Source: Phytoactinopolyspora halophila (GTDB taxonomy: Bacteria > Actinomycetota > Actinomycetes > Jiangellales > Jiangellaceae). Taken from it: a stretch of DNA of 64,000 nucleotides. The notes beneath the pieces were generated by a model. That model saw only the letters and a list, made by a program, of their open reading frames with translations, did not search any database and had not been told where the DNA came from. The translations under genes and the position numbers were made by a program. Location: positions 62,001 to 126,000 of the forward strand of contig NZ_QMIG01000002.1 of NCBI RefSeq assembly GCF_003287285.1, read 5' to 3'. This document shows, piece by piece, positions 9,717-17,863 of the stretch. Position 1 is the stretch's first letter, and each line of letters opens with the position of its first letter.

Positions 9717-10178
9717 TCACGTGTGGTTGTGTCCCCGTCCCCGACCGCCACCGCAGCCGCCGAGACAGGCGATGGCGAGCCCGACGACGAGAAACAGCGG
9801 GAAGCTGCGGATGCCCAGGACGAAAACATAGACAAAACCGAGCATGGCCAAAGGAACCAGCCACCACAGGTGCGCGACCTTCGCCAGGCCGCGCCTCCCG
9901 TCCGGTTGCGGCTCCTGGACGGAGTGTGACTGCTGGCTCGGCTGGCTCGGTTCGGCCGGTTCGGCTGGCTGGGCCGGCTGGTCAAGCGGGCCGTGTGGCC
10001 GAGGCAGATCGGCGAAGATGGTGCGCAGGTCGACGTCGAACTTGGCCTCCCACACGGCTTGCAAGCGCTCGTCGTGCTCCTGTTTGTCCAGCCGGCCAGC
10101 CGCATAGTGCTCGGTCAACGCCGACGCGGCGGCTTCCCGCTCGGCATCTCCGATACGTACCGGCCGGTTCGGGCTCAT
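9717..10178 (-). CDS. DUF1707 (SHOCT-like) membrane protein
   Basis: A 153-aa protein. Residues about 5-55 form the DUF1707 domain (RIGDAEREAAASALTEHYAA, GRLDKQEHDERLQAVWEAK), an actinobacterial helical module. A Pro/Gln/Ser-rich linker, two hydrophobic helices (WWLVPLAMLGFVYVFVLGI and FPLFLVVGLAIACLGG) and a Gly/His tail follow. It is cytoplasmic-facing and membrane bound; the role is unknown. The ATG at 10178 is chosen because GGAGG lies eight bases upstream and MSPNRPVRIGD is the normal family N-terminus. Confidence 0.8.
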   Translation of the reverse strand: MSPNRPVRIGDAEREAAASALTEHYAAGRLDKQEHDERLQAVWEAKFDVDLRTIFADLPRPHGPLDQPAQPAEPAEPSQPSQQSHSVQEPQPDGRRGLAKVAHLWWLVPLAMLGFVYVFVLGIRSFPLFLVVGLAIACLGGCGGGRGRGHNHT

Positions 10179-10317
10179 CGCCGATCGCCTCCGTCCAGCG
10201 ATTGACACCTATTGTCTCCCTCGCCGTTCCCGGATGTCGACAACGCCTCCCGGACAACGGCGGTCTCGTGGGGATCATCGCCGTACCCGCCCGCACCGGC
10301 ACGCGAGGCACGGGCCC

Positions 10318-11139
10318 TTACCTGCCGCGGCGCCGGACCGCGTACCAGGCCAGACCGGCCGCAGCAGCACCCGCGCCGATCGCGGCGGCAGCAACCGCGG
10401 GCTTGGGCGCATCCCGGAATGGAGTGCCGCGTTGACGCAATGCCACCGGTTTGGAGAACACGAGTACCGGCCACCCTCGATCCGCGGCGCTGCGTCGCAG
10501 AGCACGATCCGGATTCACGGCGTACGGGTGCCCGACGGCCTCGAGCATCGGCCGATCCGTGACCGAATCCGAGTACGCATAGCTCCGGCTGAGATCGTAT
10601 CCCTCCTGCTCAGCAAGGGCGCGAATGGCTTCCGCCTTGTTCTCCCCGTAGGCGTAGAACTCGATGTCACCGGTGAACTTGCCGTCCGCGACGATCATCC
10701 GCGTGGCCACGACTTTGTCGGCGCCCAGCATGTCACCGATCGGCTCGACGACCTCCGCACCACTGGACGAGACGACCACGACGTCGCGGCCGGCGAGGTG
10801 ATGCTCCTCGATCAAGGTGACGGCTTCGTCATAGACAATCGGATCGACGATCGTGTGCAAGGTCTCCGCGACGATGTCTCGGACGGTCTGCACGTCCCAT
10901 CCGGTGACGAGCCCGGACAGGTACTCTCGCATCCGCTCCATCTGATCGTGGTCCGCCCCGCCCAGCAGGTAGACGAACTGCGCGTACGCGCTGCGGAGCA
11001 CGGCACGCCGGTTGATCAGACCGCCTTGATAGAAACTTCGGGAGAACGCGAGCGTGCTCGACTTCGCGATCACGGTCTTGTCGAGATCGAAAAACGCTGC
11101 TGTACGCCGGACCATCTGGTCCGTACCGGAACTAGTCAT
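10318..11139 (-). CDS. HAD-IB family hydrolase (SerB-like phosphatase)
   Basis: A 273-aa protein. HAD motif I is AAFFDLDKTVIAKSS (nucleophile Asp and acid/base Asp), motif II VVVVSSSG, and motif IV SYAYSDSVTDRPML. A C-terminal hydrophobic segment, AVAAAAIGAGAAAAGLAWYA, suggests membrane anchoring. In mycobacteria and streptomycetes this same gene sits divergently beside ssd and the tad cluster, as here. The substrate is unproven. The start MTSSGTDQMVRRTAAFFDLD is preferred to the 31-residue longer frame, which has no homologous look. Confidence 0.88.
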   Translation of the reverse strand: MTSSGTDQMVRRTAAFFDLDKTVIAKSSTLAFSRSFYQGGLINRRAVLRSAYAQFVYLLGGADHDQMERMREYLSGLVTGWDVQTVRDIVAETLHTIVDPIVYDEAVTLIEEHHLAGRDVVVVSSSGAEVVEPIGDMLGADKVVATRMIVADGKFTGDIEFYAYGENKAEAIRALAEQEGYDLSRSYAYSDSVTDRPMLEAVGHPYAVNPDRALRRSAADRGWPVLVFSKPVALRQRGTPFRDAPKPAVAAAAIGAGAAAAGLAWYAVRRRGR

Positions 11140-11616
11140 ACCTGCTCGTTGCCGTGTGGCCCCGTGGGCTTCATCGTCCACGAGACCGAGGATATGGGGT
11201 CGTCCCCGTGCTTGCCCTCCCGGGCGTGACACGTCTCGCAGATCGATTGTGCGAAAAATTCTTTACCCGAGTGTTTCGAATGGCCCCGTATAGGGGAAGA
11301 TGGGCGCGGCGGCACCCCCCTCGCCGCCGTGACTCGGTCCACCCCCCTGACCGAGTCCCGCGCGGTCCCCGTCTTCCCACCCGGCGGGGACCGCGCCCTC
11401 TCTGACCACTCGCGGAGCATCGTTCGGTCTCTTTACCCACCCGCGAGACATCCACCTTCTCTTCCGGTAGCGGGCCAGATGCGGCCGTGCTACATGCGTC
11501 TTCCACAAGATCCGATCGATAGCGCCGGTTGTCCACAATTTGCCTTCGGGTACTCCCGAGTGCCTCCGAGATTCGGGACTGTGGATCGGACACAGCTCGA
11601 ACTCCTGGAGGCGTCC
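11140..11616. other. Divergent intergenic region upstream of the tad operon
   Basis: In 477 bases between the divergent HAD hydrolase and ssd genes, no frame on either strand has protein-like character. It must hold the promoters of both units. A TTGTCC-N16-TACTCC pair at about 11530-11557 is the best plus-strand candidate but weak. A relatively AT-rich patch (11250-11285) contains AAAAATTCTTTACC. Confidence 0.4.
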
Positions 11617-12735
11617 GTGACCCACACACCTGCACCGCATCCGATCCGACACTCCGCAACTCCCAGGACGCCCGCGCCTCGCCCTCTCGTCGTCACTGCC
11701 GACGACGGCATCCTCGACGACGTCCTCAGGCTCGCTGCCGCCGCAGGTGTCGAGGTCAACGTCGCTCACGATCCCGGGGCCGCCAGATCGTCGTGGGCTT
11801 CCGTGCCGATGGTGGTCATCGGGGCCGATCAGGCCGACGGACTCGCCCACCTCGCCCCGACTCGCAGGCGCGATGTGTACCTGATCGGCCAGGACCGCGA
11901 CGATCCCACCATCTGGCGCCGCGGCGTCGTTCTTGGTGCGGAACAGGTCCTGTTCTTTCCTGCCGACGAGTCGTGGCTGGCCGACCGGTTCGCCGACGCC
12001 GCCGAGGGCGAGCGGGGTGATGCGCTGGTCGTCGGCGTCGTCGGTGGGCGAGGAGGCGCCGGCGCATCGGTCCTCGCTACCGCTCTCGGCATCACCGCCA
12101 GCCGCCGGAATCTCTCGGCCATGCTGATCGATCTCGACCCGTTCGGTGGTGGACTCGACCTCGTTCTCGGGGCAGAGGAAGTCACCGGCCTCCGCTGGCC
12201 AGACCTCGCCGACAGCCGCGGCCGGCTGAGCGCGCGTGCGCTGCGTGCCGAGTTGCCCGCACGGCACGGGCTCACCGTCTTGTCCTGGGATCGTGGTGAC
12301 GTACTGGGCGTCTCCCCAGAATCCGTGCAGGTCGTGCTCGCTGCCGCACGGCGCGCATGTGACCTCGTCGTACTCGATCTTCCCAGGGCCTTCGATCCAA
12401 CGTTCGACGGAAGCGTCAGCGCCTGCACGGTCATCCTCATGCTCGTGCCGACGGAAGTCCGCGCGGTCGCGGCCGCTTCCCGCATAGCCGCGCGGCTCGC
12501 CGCACTTGCCAGCGACGTCCGGCTCGTCTCACGCGGCACGTCGCCGGGGGTCACCGGCGACGGCATCGCCGACGCACTCGGCTTGGAGCTCGTTGCCCAC
12601 ATGCCGGACGAACGACGGTTGGATGGCCAGCTCGACCGTGGCGACACCCCCGGCCTGCACGAACGCGGCCACCTGGCCACGACCTCCGATCGGATCCTGG
12701 ACGCCCTGCTCTTCGAACGTCAGGTGGCGGGATGA
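11617..12735 (+). CDS. ssd: Septum site-determining protein Ssd / CpaE-like MinD-family protein
   Basis: A 372-aa protein. An N-terminal receiver-like domain (PLVVTADDGILDDVLRLAAA) leads to a ParA/MinD-type domain from about residue 130 (VVGVVGGRGGAGASVLATAL, then LIDLDPFGGGLD). The P-loop is degenerate: the deviant Walker A lysines are replaced (GGRGGAGAS), as in Ssd/CpaE relatives. Ssd modulates septation in mycobacteria, and CpaE localises Tad machines. The GTG start follows CTGGAGG. ATGA overlap with tadA shows translational coupling. It is the first gene of the pilus operon. Confidence 0.88.
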   Translation: MTHTPAPHPIRHSATPRTPAPRPLVVTADDGILDDVLRLAAAAGVEVNVAHDPGAARSSWASVPMVVIGADQADGLAHLAPTRRRDVYLIGQDRDDPTIWRRGVVLGAEQVLFFPADESWLADRFADAAEGERGDALVVGVVGGRGGAGASVLATALGITASRRNLSAMLIDLDPFGGGLDLVLGAEEVTGLRWPDLADSRGRLSARALRAELPARHGLTVLSWDRGDVLGVSPESVQVVLAAARRACDLVVLDLPRAFDPTFDGSVSACTVILMLVPTEVRAVAAASRIAARLAALASDVRLVSRGTSPGVTGDGIADALGLELVAHMPDERRLDGQLDRGDTPGLHERGHLATTSDRILDALLFERQVAG

Positions 12736-13922
12736 CCACCATCCCCGCTCGATACGGCCAGGCTGACGACGACCTCCTCGAACGCGTACGTACCAGCTTG
12801 GCGGCCACGAACCAGAGCGTCACCCCAGGGAGGGTCGCCGCCGCGCTTCGAGCTGAGGGTGCCGTCCTCGGTGACGCCGCCGTCCTCGAGGTCACCGAGG
12901 CGTTGCGCGCCGAGATCACCGGTGCCGGCGTGCTGGAACCGCTGCTGCGCACGCCAGGCGTCACCGATGTGCTCGTCAACGGTCCTCGTGACGTCTGGAT
13001 CGATCGGGGCGGCGGACTCGAACGCTCCACGGTTCGTTTTCGCGACGAGCACGCCGTGCGCCAGCTCGCCCAACGGCTGGCGTCCACAGCTGGACGACGG
13101 CTCGACGACGCGGTGCCGTTCGTCGATGCTCGCCTACCCGACGGTGTCCGGCTGCACGCCGTCCTTCCGCCCGTCGCGCCTCGCGGCACCCTCATCTCGT
13201 TGCGGGTTCCCGCAAGTACATCATTCGGACTGGACGAGCTCGTTGACCTGGGAAGTGTGCAGCCGGCGATCGCGCCGTGGTTGCGAGCCATCGTGCATGC
13301 CCGGCTCGCCTTCCTCGTGACCGGTTCCACGGGCAGCGGAAAGACGACCGTCCTCAGCGCGCTCCTGGGGCTCGTCGCTCCCGGTGAACGGATCGTGCTG
13401 GTCGAAGATTCCAGCGAGCTCCATCCCGCGCATCCGCACGTCGTGCGCCTCGAGTGCCGGTCGGCCAACGTCGAGGGTAGCGGTCACGTCGATCTCGACG
13501 ACCTGCTCCGCCAGTCCCTGCGCATGCGTCCAGACCGGATCGTCGTCGGCGAGGCACGCGGAAGCGAGATGATCACCATGCTCGCCGCACTCAACACCGG
13601 TCACGAGGGAGGCTGCGGCACCTTGCACGCCAACTCCGCCGACGATGTCCCCGCTCGCCTGGAAGCGCTGGGAATCGCAGCCGGGCTGCCGCGTGCCGCC
13701 GTGCATGCTCAGGCCGGTGCCGCCCTCGACGTGCTGATCCACCTCGGCCGTGATCGGGGCGGGCTCCGCCATGTCGCGGAGATCGATCTGCTGGACCGTA
13801 CGAGCGACGGGTGGGTCCAGACCGAGCGGGCTTTCACGGTCACCGCGTCTGGTGAGCTTACCCACGGCACCGGCTACGGCAGGCTGGCCCGGCTACTGGA
13901 GCGACGCGGAGTCGACCCATGA
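12732..13922 (+). CDS. tadA: TadA/CpaF family secretion ATPase
   Basis: A 396-aa hexameric ATPase powering assembly of the Flp pilus at the inner face of the membrane. The CpaF N-terminal part includes GVTDVLVNGPRDVWIDR. The Walker A motif GSTGSGKTT is at about residues 197-205, the Asp box is VLVEDSSELHP, Walker B is RMRPDRIVVGEARG, and the His box GHEGGCGTLHANS is intact. It overlaps ssd and tadB by four bases each (ATGA), so the three are translated together. Nothing is missing for activity. Confidence 0.95.
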   Translation: MTTIPARYGQADDDLLERVRTSLAATNQSVTPGRVAAALRAEGAVLGDAAVLEVTEALRAEITGAGVLEPLLRTPGVTDVLVNGPRDVWIDRGGGLERSTVRFRDEHAVRQLAQRLASTAGRRLDDAVPFVDARLPDGVRLHAVLPPVAPRGTLISLRVPASTSFGLDELVDLGSVQPAIAPWLRAIVHARLAFLVTGSTGSGKTTVLSALLGLVAPGERIVLVEDSSELHPAHPHVVRLECRSANVEGSGHVDLDDLLRQSLRMRPDRIVVGEARGSEMITMLAALNTGHEGGCGTLHANSADDVPARLEALGIAAGLPRAAVHAQAGAALDVLIHLGRDRGGLRHVAEIDLLDRTSDGWVQTERAFTVTASGELTHGTGYGRLARLLERRGVDP

Positions 13923-14785
13923 CGGCGTGGCTCTCCGTCGTGCTCGCGGCGGCCGCCTCCGCGCTGCTCGCAGGTGGATGGCCAAGTCCCGGGACGATAC
14001 GGCTCACGTCGATCCTCCCCACGTCAGGGCCGGTACTATGCCCAGCGCTCGAACGCGGACGCCGTCCCGTGCGTGAAAATCTCGCACGGATCGGTCACCA
14101 CCGCGCCCGGCTTCTCCTCTGTGCGGTAGCGGGGGCAGCCGTCGGCGCGATCGTTGCCCCACCGGGCGGCGCAATCATGGCCGGAACGGCCTTTCCCGCT
14201 GCGATACACATCTGGAAGCGTCGCACCCTCCGATCAGCCCGGCGACGGCGAGAGGCGGACGTCGCTGCCGCATGTCTGACCCTGTCGAGTGAACTCCGGG
14301 CCGGCCGGCCACTGGAGCAGGCGATGACCACCATCGGTGACGAATGGCCCGCCCTGTTCGCCGACGCCGCCGCTCGCGTCGGCATGGGCGGCGATCCCAC
14401 CGAGGCGCTGCGAGCTGCCTCGGCACAGCCCGGTGCGCAGCAGCTCGCAGCGGTGGCGGCAGCGCTGCACGTTTCGGCGACCACCGGTGCCAAACCCTCA
14501 ATGGTCTTGATCTCGGCCGCCGACGCCGTACGCGCCGAGATCGCGATGCGACACGAGGCGGATACCCAGCTCGCCACGGTGCGGGCCACATCCCAGCTAC
14601 TCGCCCTGCTACCCGTAGGCACGCTCGTGTTGTTCTCGGCAGGTGACAGCGCCGCCACCGAGTTCCTCGTCCGCCATCCGGTGGGAGTGGCCTGCCTCGT
14701 CGTCGCCCTGCTCGGTATCGCAACGGGGCTGGCCTGGGTGGAGCACATCTCCAAGGCTGCGGTCCGGACGCCGTGGCGCGGATAG
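13919..14785 (+). CDS. tadB: TadB-like type II secretion F domain membrane protein
   Basis: A 288-aa platform protein. Hydrophobic segments lie at the N-terminus, at about residues 62-90 (LLLCAVAGAAVGAIV) and two at the C-terminus (LLALLPVGTLVLFSAG, GVACLVVALLGIATGLA). Between them is the cytoplasmic T2SSF helical domain with ACLTLSSELRAGRPLEQAM. With TadC it should form the inner-membrane platform on which TadA acts. It overlaps tadA by four bases and is followed by tadC after 46 bp. Confidence 0.88.
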   Translation: MTAWLSVVLAAAASALLAGGWPSPGTIRLTSILPTSGPVLCPALERGRRPVRENLARIGHHRARLLLCAVAGAAVGAIVAPPGGAIMAGTAFPAAIHIWKRRTLRSARRRREADVAAACLTLSSELRAGRPLEQAMTTIGDEWPALFADAAARVGMGGDPTEALRAASAQPGAQQLAAVAAALHVSATTGAKPSMVLISAADAVRAEIAMRHEADTQLATVRATSQLLALLPVGTLVLFSAGDSAATEFLVRHPVGVACLVVALLGIATGLAWVEHISKAAVRTPWRG

Positions 14786-14831
14786 CCACAGGCCATCGTC
14801 ACAGACCCGGCATGGGCAATGGATCGATGGC

Positions 14832-15635
14832 ATGTTCGAGCTGATGGCCGTCGGCTGCGCCGCGATCGCGGCATTCCTGGCAGCCGGTCCACCACATGCC
14901 CGTGACCGACTCACGCGCATCCTCCCTGCCCACCGCCCCCGCTACCCGTCAGCCGGCGCGCTGGCGCTCGACAATCCCGCCGGGCGCACGCCGTCAGCAC
15001 TACAACACGCGCCCACCCCACGGGGCGATGGCTTCCTCTCGTCGCCGCGCGGGCGGCTGCTCGCCGCGCTCCTCGCTGCTCTCGGTGGCTGGCTCATGCT
15101 CAATGGTGCCCTCGGGCTGGTCGTCGCTCTCGTGACCGGAATCGGCGTGTGGTTCGGCTCGGGCCGTCTGGAGCCACGAGCCCGGGCACGCGAACGCGAA
15201 GAGATCATCGCTCTCCTTCCGGTGGCCGCGGATCTGCTGACCGCCGCGCTCGCCGCAGGATGCCCACCGATACGCGCCGCCGAACACGTCGGACACGCGC
15301 TGGGAGGTCCGCTGGGTCGCCTGCTCGTGACGGCCGCCACGACGGCAGCGATGGGGTGTGAACCCGCCTACGCCTGGTCCCGGCTCATGGCGGAGCCGGC
15401 GCTTCGGCCGCTGGCGCGAGCGCTCACTTCAGCATCCATGCGCGGCGTCTCGCCCGTGCCCGTGCTCGAACACATCGCCCGCGATGCGCGCCAGACTGCC
15501 CGCTGGGAGGTCGAACGGCGCATCAAGTCACTCGGCTCGCGGGCCGCCGCCCCGCTGGGCTTGTGCTTCCTGCCTGCCTTCGTCCTCGTCGGAATCGTGC
15601 CCGTCGTCGCCACCTCCGGGCTCGCCCTCTGGTAG
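14832..15635 (+). CDS. tadC: TadC-like type II secretion F domain membrane protein
   Basis: A 267-aa partner of TadB. It has a hydrophobic N-terminus (MFELMAVGCAAIAAFLAAG), a helix pair LLAALLAALGGWLMLNGALG and LVVALVTGIGVWFG, the T2SSF core (LLPVAADLLTAALAAGCPP) and a last helix PLGLCFLPAFVLVGIVPVVA. The start at 14832 is the ATG giving the normal hydrophobic N-terminus; the longer frame upstream reads across the tadB end. Its last codons and TAG stop form the first unit of a tandem repeat that continues downstream. Confidence 0.88.
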   Translation: MFELMAVGCAAIAAFLAAGPPHARDRLTRILPAHRPRYPSAGALALDNPAGRTPSALQHAPTPRGDGFLSSPRGRLLAALLAALGGWLMLNGALGLVVALVTGIGVWFGSGRLEPRARAREREEIIALLPVAADLLTAALAAGCPPIRAAEHVGHALGGPLGRLLVTAATTAAMGCEPAYAWSRLMAEPALRPLARALTSASMRGVSPVPVLEHIARDARQTARWEVERRIKSLGSRAAAPLGLCFLPAFVLVGIVPVVATSGLALW

Positions 15636-15752
15636 CCAGCCTCACCCTCTGGCAGCCGCCCTCGCCGTTGGCAGCCTCCCTCGCCCTCTGGCAGCCGCCC
15701 TGACCGTTGGTAGCCTCCCTCGCCCTCTGGTAGCCGCCCTGGCCGCCCTCCT
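15620..15752 (+). repeat. Tandem repeat of ~20 bp starting inside the tadC stop codon region
   Basis: Six to seven head-to-tail copies of a unit resembling CCTCGCCCTCTGGCAGCCGC are seen. 20-bp (CTCTGG) and 19-bp (GTTGG) versions alternate, giving a 39-bp higher-order period. The first copy contains the final tadC codons and its TAG. The repeats have no spacers, so this is slippage or expansion, not a CRISPR. It may change the mRNA between tadC and the pilin gene. Confidence 0.8.
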
Positions 15753-15901
15753 GAGAGTCCACAGGCGAGATCCGGCGCGCCGACTTGTCCACATTCGCCA
15801 ATTTCGCCCTGTGCTGCACCTTCGCAGCCAGCGAGCCTGGTCTGGACACCGCAAACGGCGGCGTTCCGTACCGGCCGGATGCCGGATCAGGGAGGTATCT
15901 C

Positions 15902-16081
15902 ATGTCCACCATCGCCAACCGACTCCGCCGCAACGAAGCTGGCATGTCGACGGCCGAATATGCGGTCGGCACGGTTGCCGCATGTGGTTTCGGGGGCGTC
16001 TTGTACAAGCTCCTCACGAGCGAGCCCGTTCAGGGGATGCTCAAAGACGTCGTCAGCAAAGCCTTCGACGCGTTCGGTTGA
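15902..16081 (+). CDS. flp: Flp-type pilin / DUF4244 protein, 59 aa
   Basis: A short prepilin. A basic leader MSTIANRLRRNEAG is followed by MSTAEYAVGTVAACGFGGVL. The G|M junction with Glu at +5 and Tyr at +6 is the classical Flp processing site, so a prepilin peptidase should cut after Gly14, leaving a 45-residue mature pilin. It matches the Rv3656c/DUF4244 position in mycobacterial tad clusters. The ATG follows GGGAGGTATCTC, a good ribosome binding site. It is probably the main structural subunit, as no other pilin-like gene is seen. Confidence 0.9.
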   Translation: MSTIANRLRRNEAGMSTAEYAVGTVAACGFGGVLYKLLTSEPVQGMLKDVVSKAFDAFG

Positions 16082-16227
16082 TGGTCCGCTCGGCACGTGG
16101 CCGGCGAGTCCAGACTCGCCGGCCATACTCCCCAGATCACGTCCCCCGGCCGCGAGACCACACCCGACTACGCCGCACTCGTCGAACGCCCACTTGCCGG
16201 ATTCGCTCCGGACGCCGGGAGCACGGC

Positions 16228-16557
16228 ATGGTGACCGCAGAGCTCGCCGCGGCGCTTCCCGTGCTCGCCGTCGTCATGATCACCGCCGTTTGGGGCATTG
16301 GCCTCGCGTCGGCGCAACTAGGCTGCGCCGACGCCGCGCGCGAGGCCGCCCGGGCTGCGGCCCGAGGCGAGAGCATGACGACGGTGCGCGAGATCGCCAC
16401 GGAGGTCGCTCCGCAGGAGGCCGACGTCGTCATCGACGAATCCGAGGGGTTGATCGAAATCGAGGTCCGGGCCACGGTCGCCGCGCCACCACCCATCGGA
16501 TCCACGCTCGAACCAGCCGTACGCGGCCGGGCGGTCGCGATCAAGGAGCGCCCATGA
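16228..16557 (+). CDS. TadE family minor pilin
   Basis: A 109-aa protein starting MVTAELAAALPVLAVVMITA, a TadE-like N-terminal helix with Glu at position 5, followed by a small extracytoplasmic beta domain. It corresponds to Rv3655c in the M. tuberculosis cluster. Minor pilins of this kind are thought to initiate or stabilise the pilus. The ATG is at 16228; no other in-frame start with sense exists between the pilin stop and this point. Its end overlaps the next start (ATGA), so the two are coupled. Confidence 0.82.
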   Translation: MVTAELAAALPVLAVVMITAVWGIGLASAQLGCADAAREAARAAARGESMTTVREIATEVAPQEADVVIDESEGLIEIEVRATVAAPPPIGSTLEPAVRGRAVAIKERP

Positions 16558-16949
16558 GCGCCCTCGGCCGGATCCTCCCTGGAAGCGGGAGATATTCCCG
16601 CGGATACTGCCGGGAGCGCGGTGCCGGGTCCATCCTGGTGCTCGCCGCCGTCGGCATCGTCATGGTGGCGTTCACCGTCGTCGCCGTCCTGGCAACGGGC
16701 CAGTCCGCCCGACGCCAGGCGGCCGCGGCGGCCGATCTCGCCGCTCTCGCGGCAGCAGCTCGGATGGCCGACGGCTCCACGCAAGCCTGCGAGACCGCCC
16801 GCGCTGTCGCGACGGCGAACGAAGCAACACTCGTCGAGTGCCTCGTGTACGGCGTCGAGGTCGAAGTCGTCGTGCGGGTACCGGTTGCCGGAATCGGCTC
16901 CCGGTGGCTGCCCGATCAAGACCGACGCGCCCGTGCCGGGCCGGGATGA
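16554..16949 (+). CDS. TadE/TadG-like pseudopilin (Rv3654c family)
   Basis: A 131-aa protein. A short basic region ending CRERGAGS precedes the helix ILVLAAVGIVMVAFTVVAVL, then QAAAAADLAALAAA, the standard beginning of TadG/Rv3654c proteins, and a small exposed domain with two Cys. It is the last gene of the ssd-tad operon and ends five bases before the convergent exporter gene. Its role in pilus assembly is inferred from position and fold. Confidence 0.82.
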   Translation: MSALGRILPGSGRYSRGYCRERGAGSILVLAAVGIVMVAFTVVAVLATGQSARRQAAAAADLAALAAAARMADGSTQACETARAVATANEATLVECLVYGVEVEVVVRVPVAGIGSRWLPDQDRRARAGPG

Positions 16950-16954
16950 GCTCG

Positions 16955-17863
16955 TTACGCCTCCGGCGCGCCGCGCGCCCGTGCTCCGGTACGCGTGGCG
17001 CCCACGCAGGCCACCACGACGCATCCGATCGCCGCCCACTCTCGAAGCTCGAGAATCTCGCCGAGCAACACCAGACCGACCAACGCGGCCACGACCGGCT
17101 CGAGGCTCATGAGTATGCCGAAAACCTTCGCCGGCATCCTGCGCAGAGCTTCGAGCTCCAGCGAATACGGGATCACCGATGAAAGCAGGCCAACACCAAC
17201 CGCGATCGCCAGCAAATGCGGCTCCCACAGCTGGGTTCCACCCTCGCCGAGACCGATCGGCGCGACCACCACCATGCCGACCATGCTGGCCAACGCCAGT
17301 CCGGACGTTCCTTGGAAGCGACGTCCGGTCTCGGCGCTGAGCAGGATGTACGCCGCCCAACCCATCGCCGCCACGAGCGCGTAGAGCACGCCGACGGGAT
17401 CGAGCGCGGACGCATCACCGCGCGTAAGAAGAAGCACGCCGAGCGCGGCCAGGGCGACCCAGAACAAGTCCAAGCGGCGCCGGGAGAACACCACCGACAC
17501 TCCCAACGGTCCCAGGAACTCGATCGTCACCGCGATCCCCAGAGGGATCCTGGAAAAGGACTGGTAGATAGCGAAGTTCATCGTCGCCAGCGCGAGGCCG
17601 AACCCGATCAGCACAAGGACATCAGCACGCGCGAGATCACGCCGTCTCGCCCAGATCAGCCGCCGCGTAATCAGGAGCAGGACCACCGCAGATGTCAGCA
17701 GCCGCATGAACACCACCGTGCTCGGCGGCAAGCTCTCGAAGAGGCCCTTGGCTATGCCAGCACCCATCTGGACGGACACGATCCCGGCAACGACCAAACC
17801 GGGAGCCGGCACGGGATGCAGCGCGGCGCTCATGGCAGCACGATCCCGAAGATGGGCGTTCAT
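16955..17863 (-). CDS. EamA/RhtA-like amino-acid exporter
   Basis: A 302-aa membrane protein of the drug/metabolite transporter superfamily with ten hydrophobic segments and two EamA repeats. Segments such as STVVFMRLLTSAVVLLLITR, IPLGIAVTIEFLGPLGV and KVFGILMSLEPVVAALVGLV match the RhtA (threonine/homoserine exporter) branch. The substrate is unproven. Its start overlaps the stop of the helicase gene upstream by four bases, so it is probably co-transcribed with it. Confidence 0.85.
   Translation of the reverse strand: MNAHLRDRAAMSAALHPVPAPGLVVAGIVSVQMGAGIAKGLFESLPPSTVVFMRLLTSAVVLLLITRRLIWARRRDLARADVLVLIGFGLALATMNFAIYQSFSRIPLGIAVTIEFLGPLGVSVVFSRRRLDLFWVALAALGVLLLTRGDASALDPVGVLYALVAAMGWAAYILLSAETGRRFQGTSGLALASMVGMVVVAPIGLGEGGTQLWEPHLLAIAVGVGLLSSVIPYSLELEALRRMPAKVFGILMSLEPVVAALVGLVLLGEILELREWAAIGCVVVACVGATRTGARARGAPEA

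Noticed and set aside
11140-11616. Small genes upstream of ssd
   Set aside because: Candidate frames are Arg/Pro-rich shadows without start signals or recognisable composition.
15620-15752. Possible CRISPR array
   Set aside because: Units abut one another without unique spacers, and no cas gene is near.
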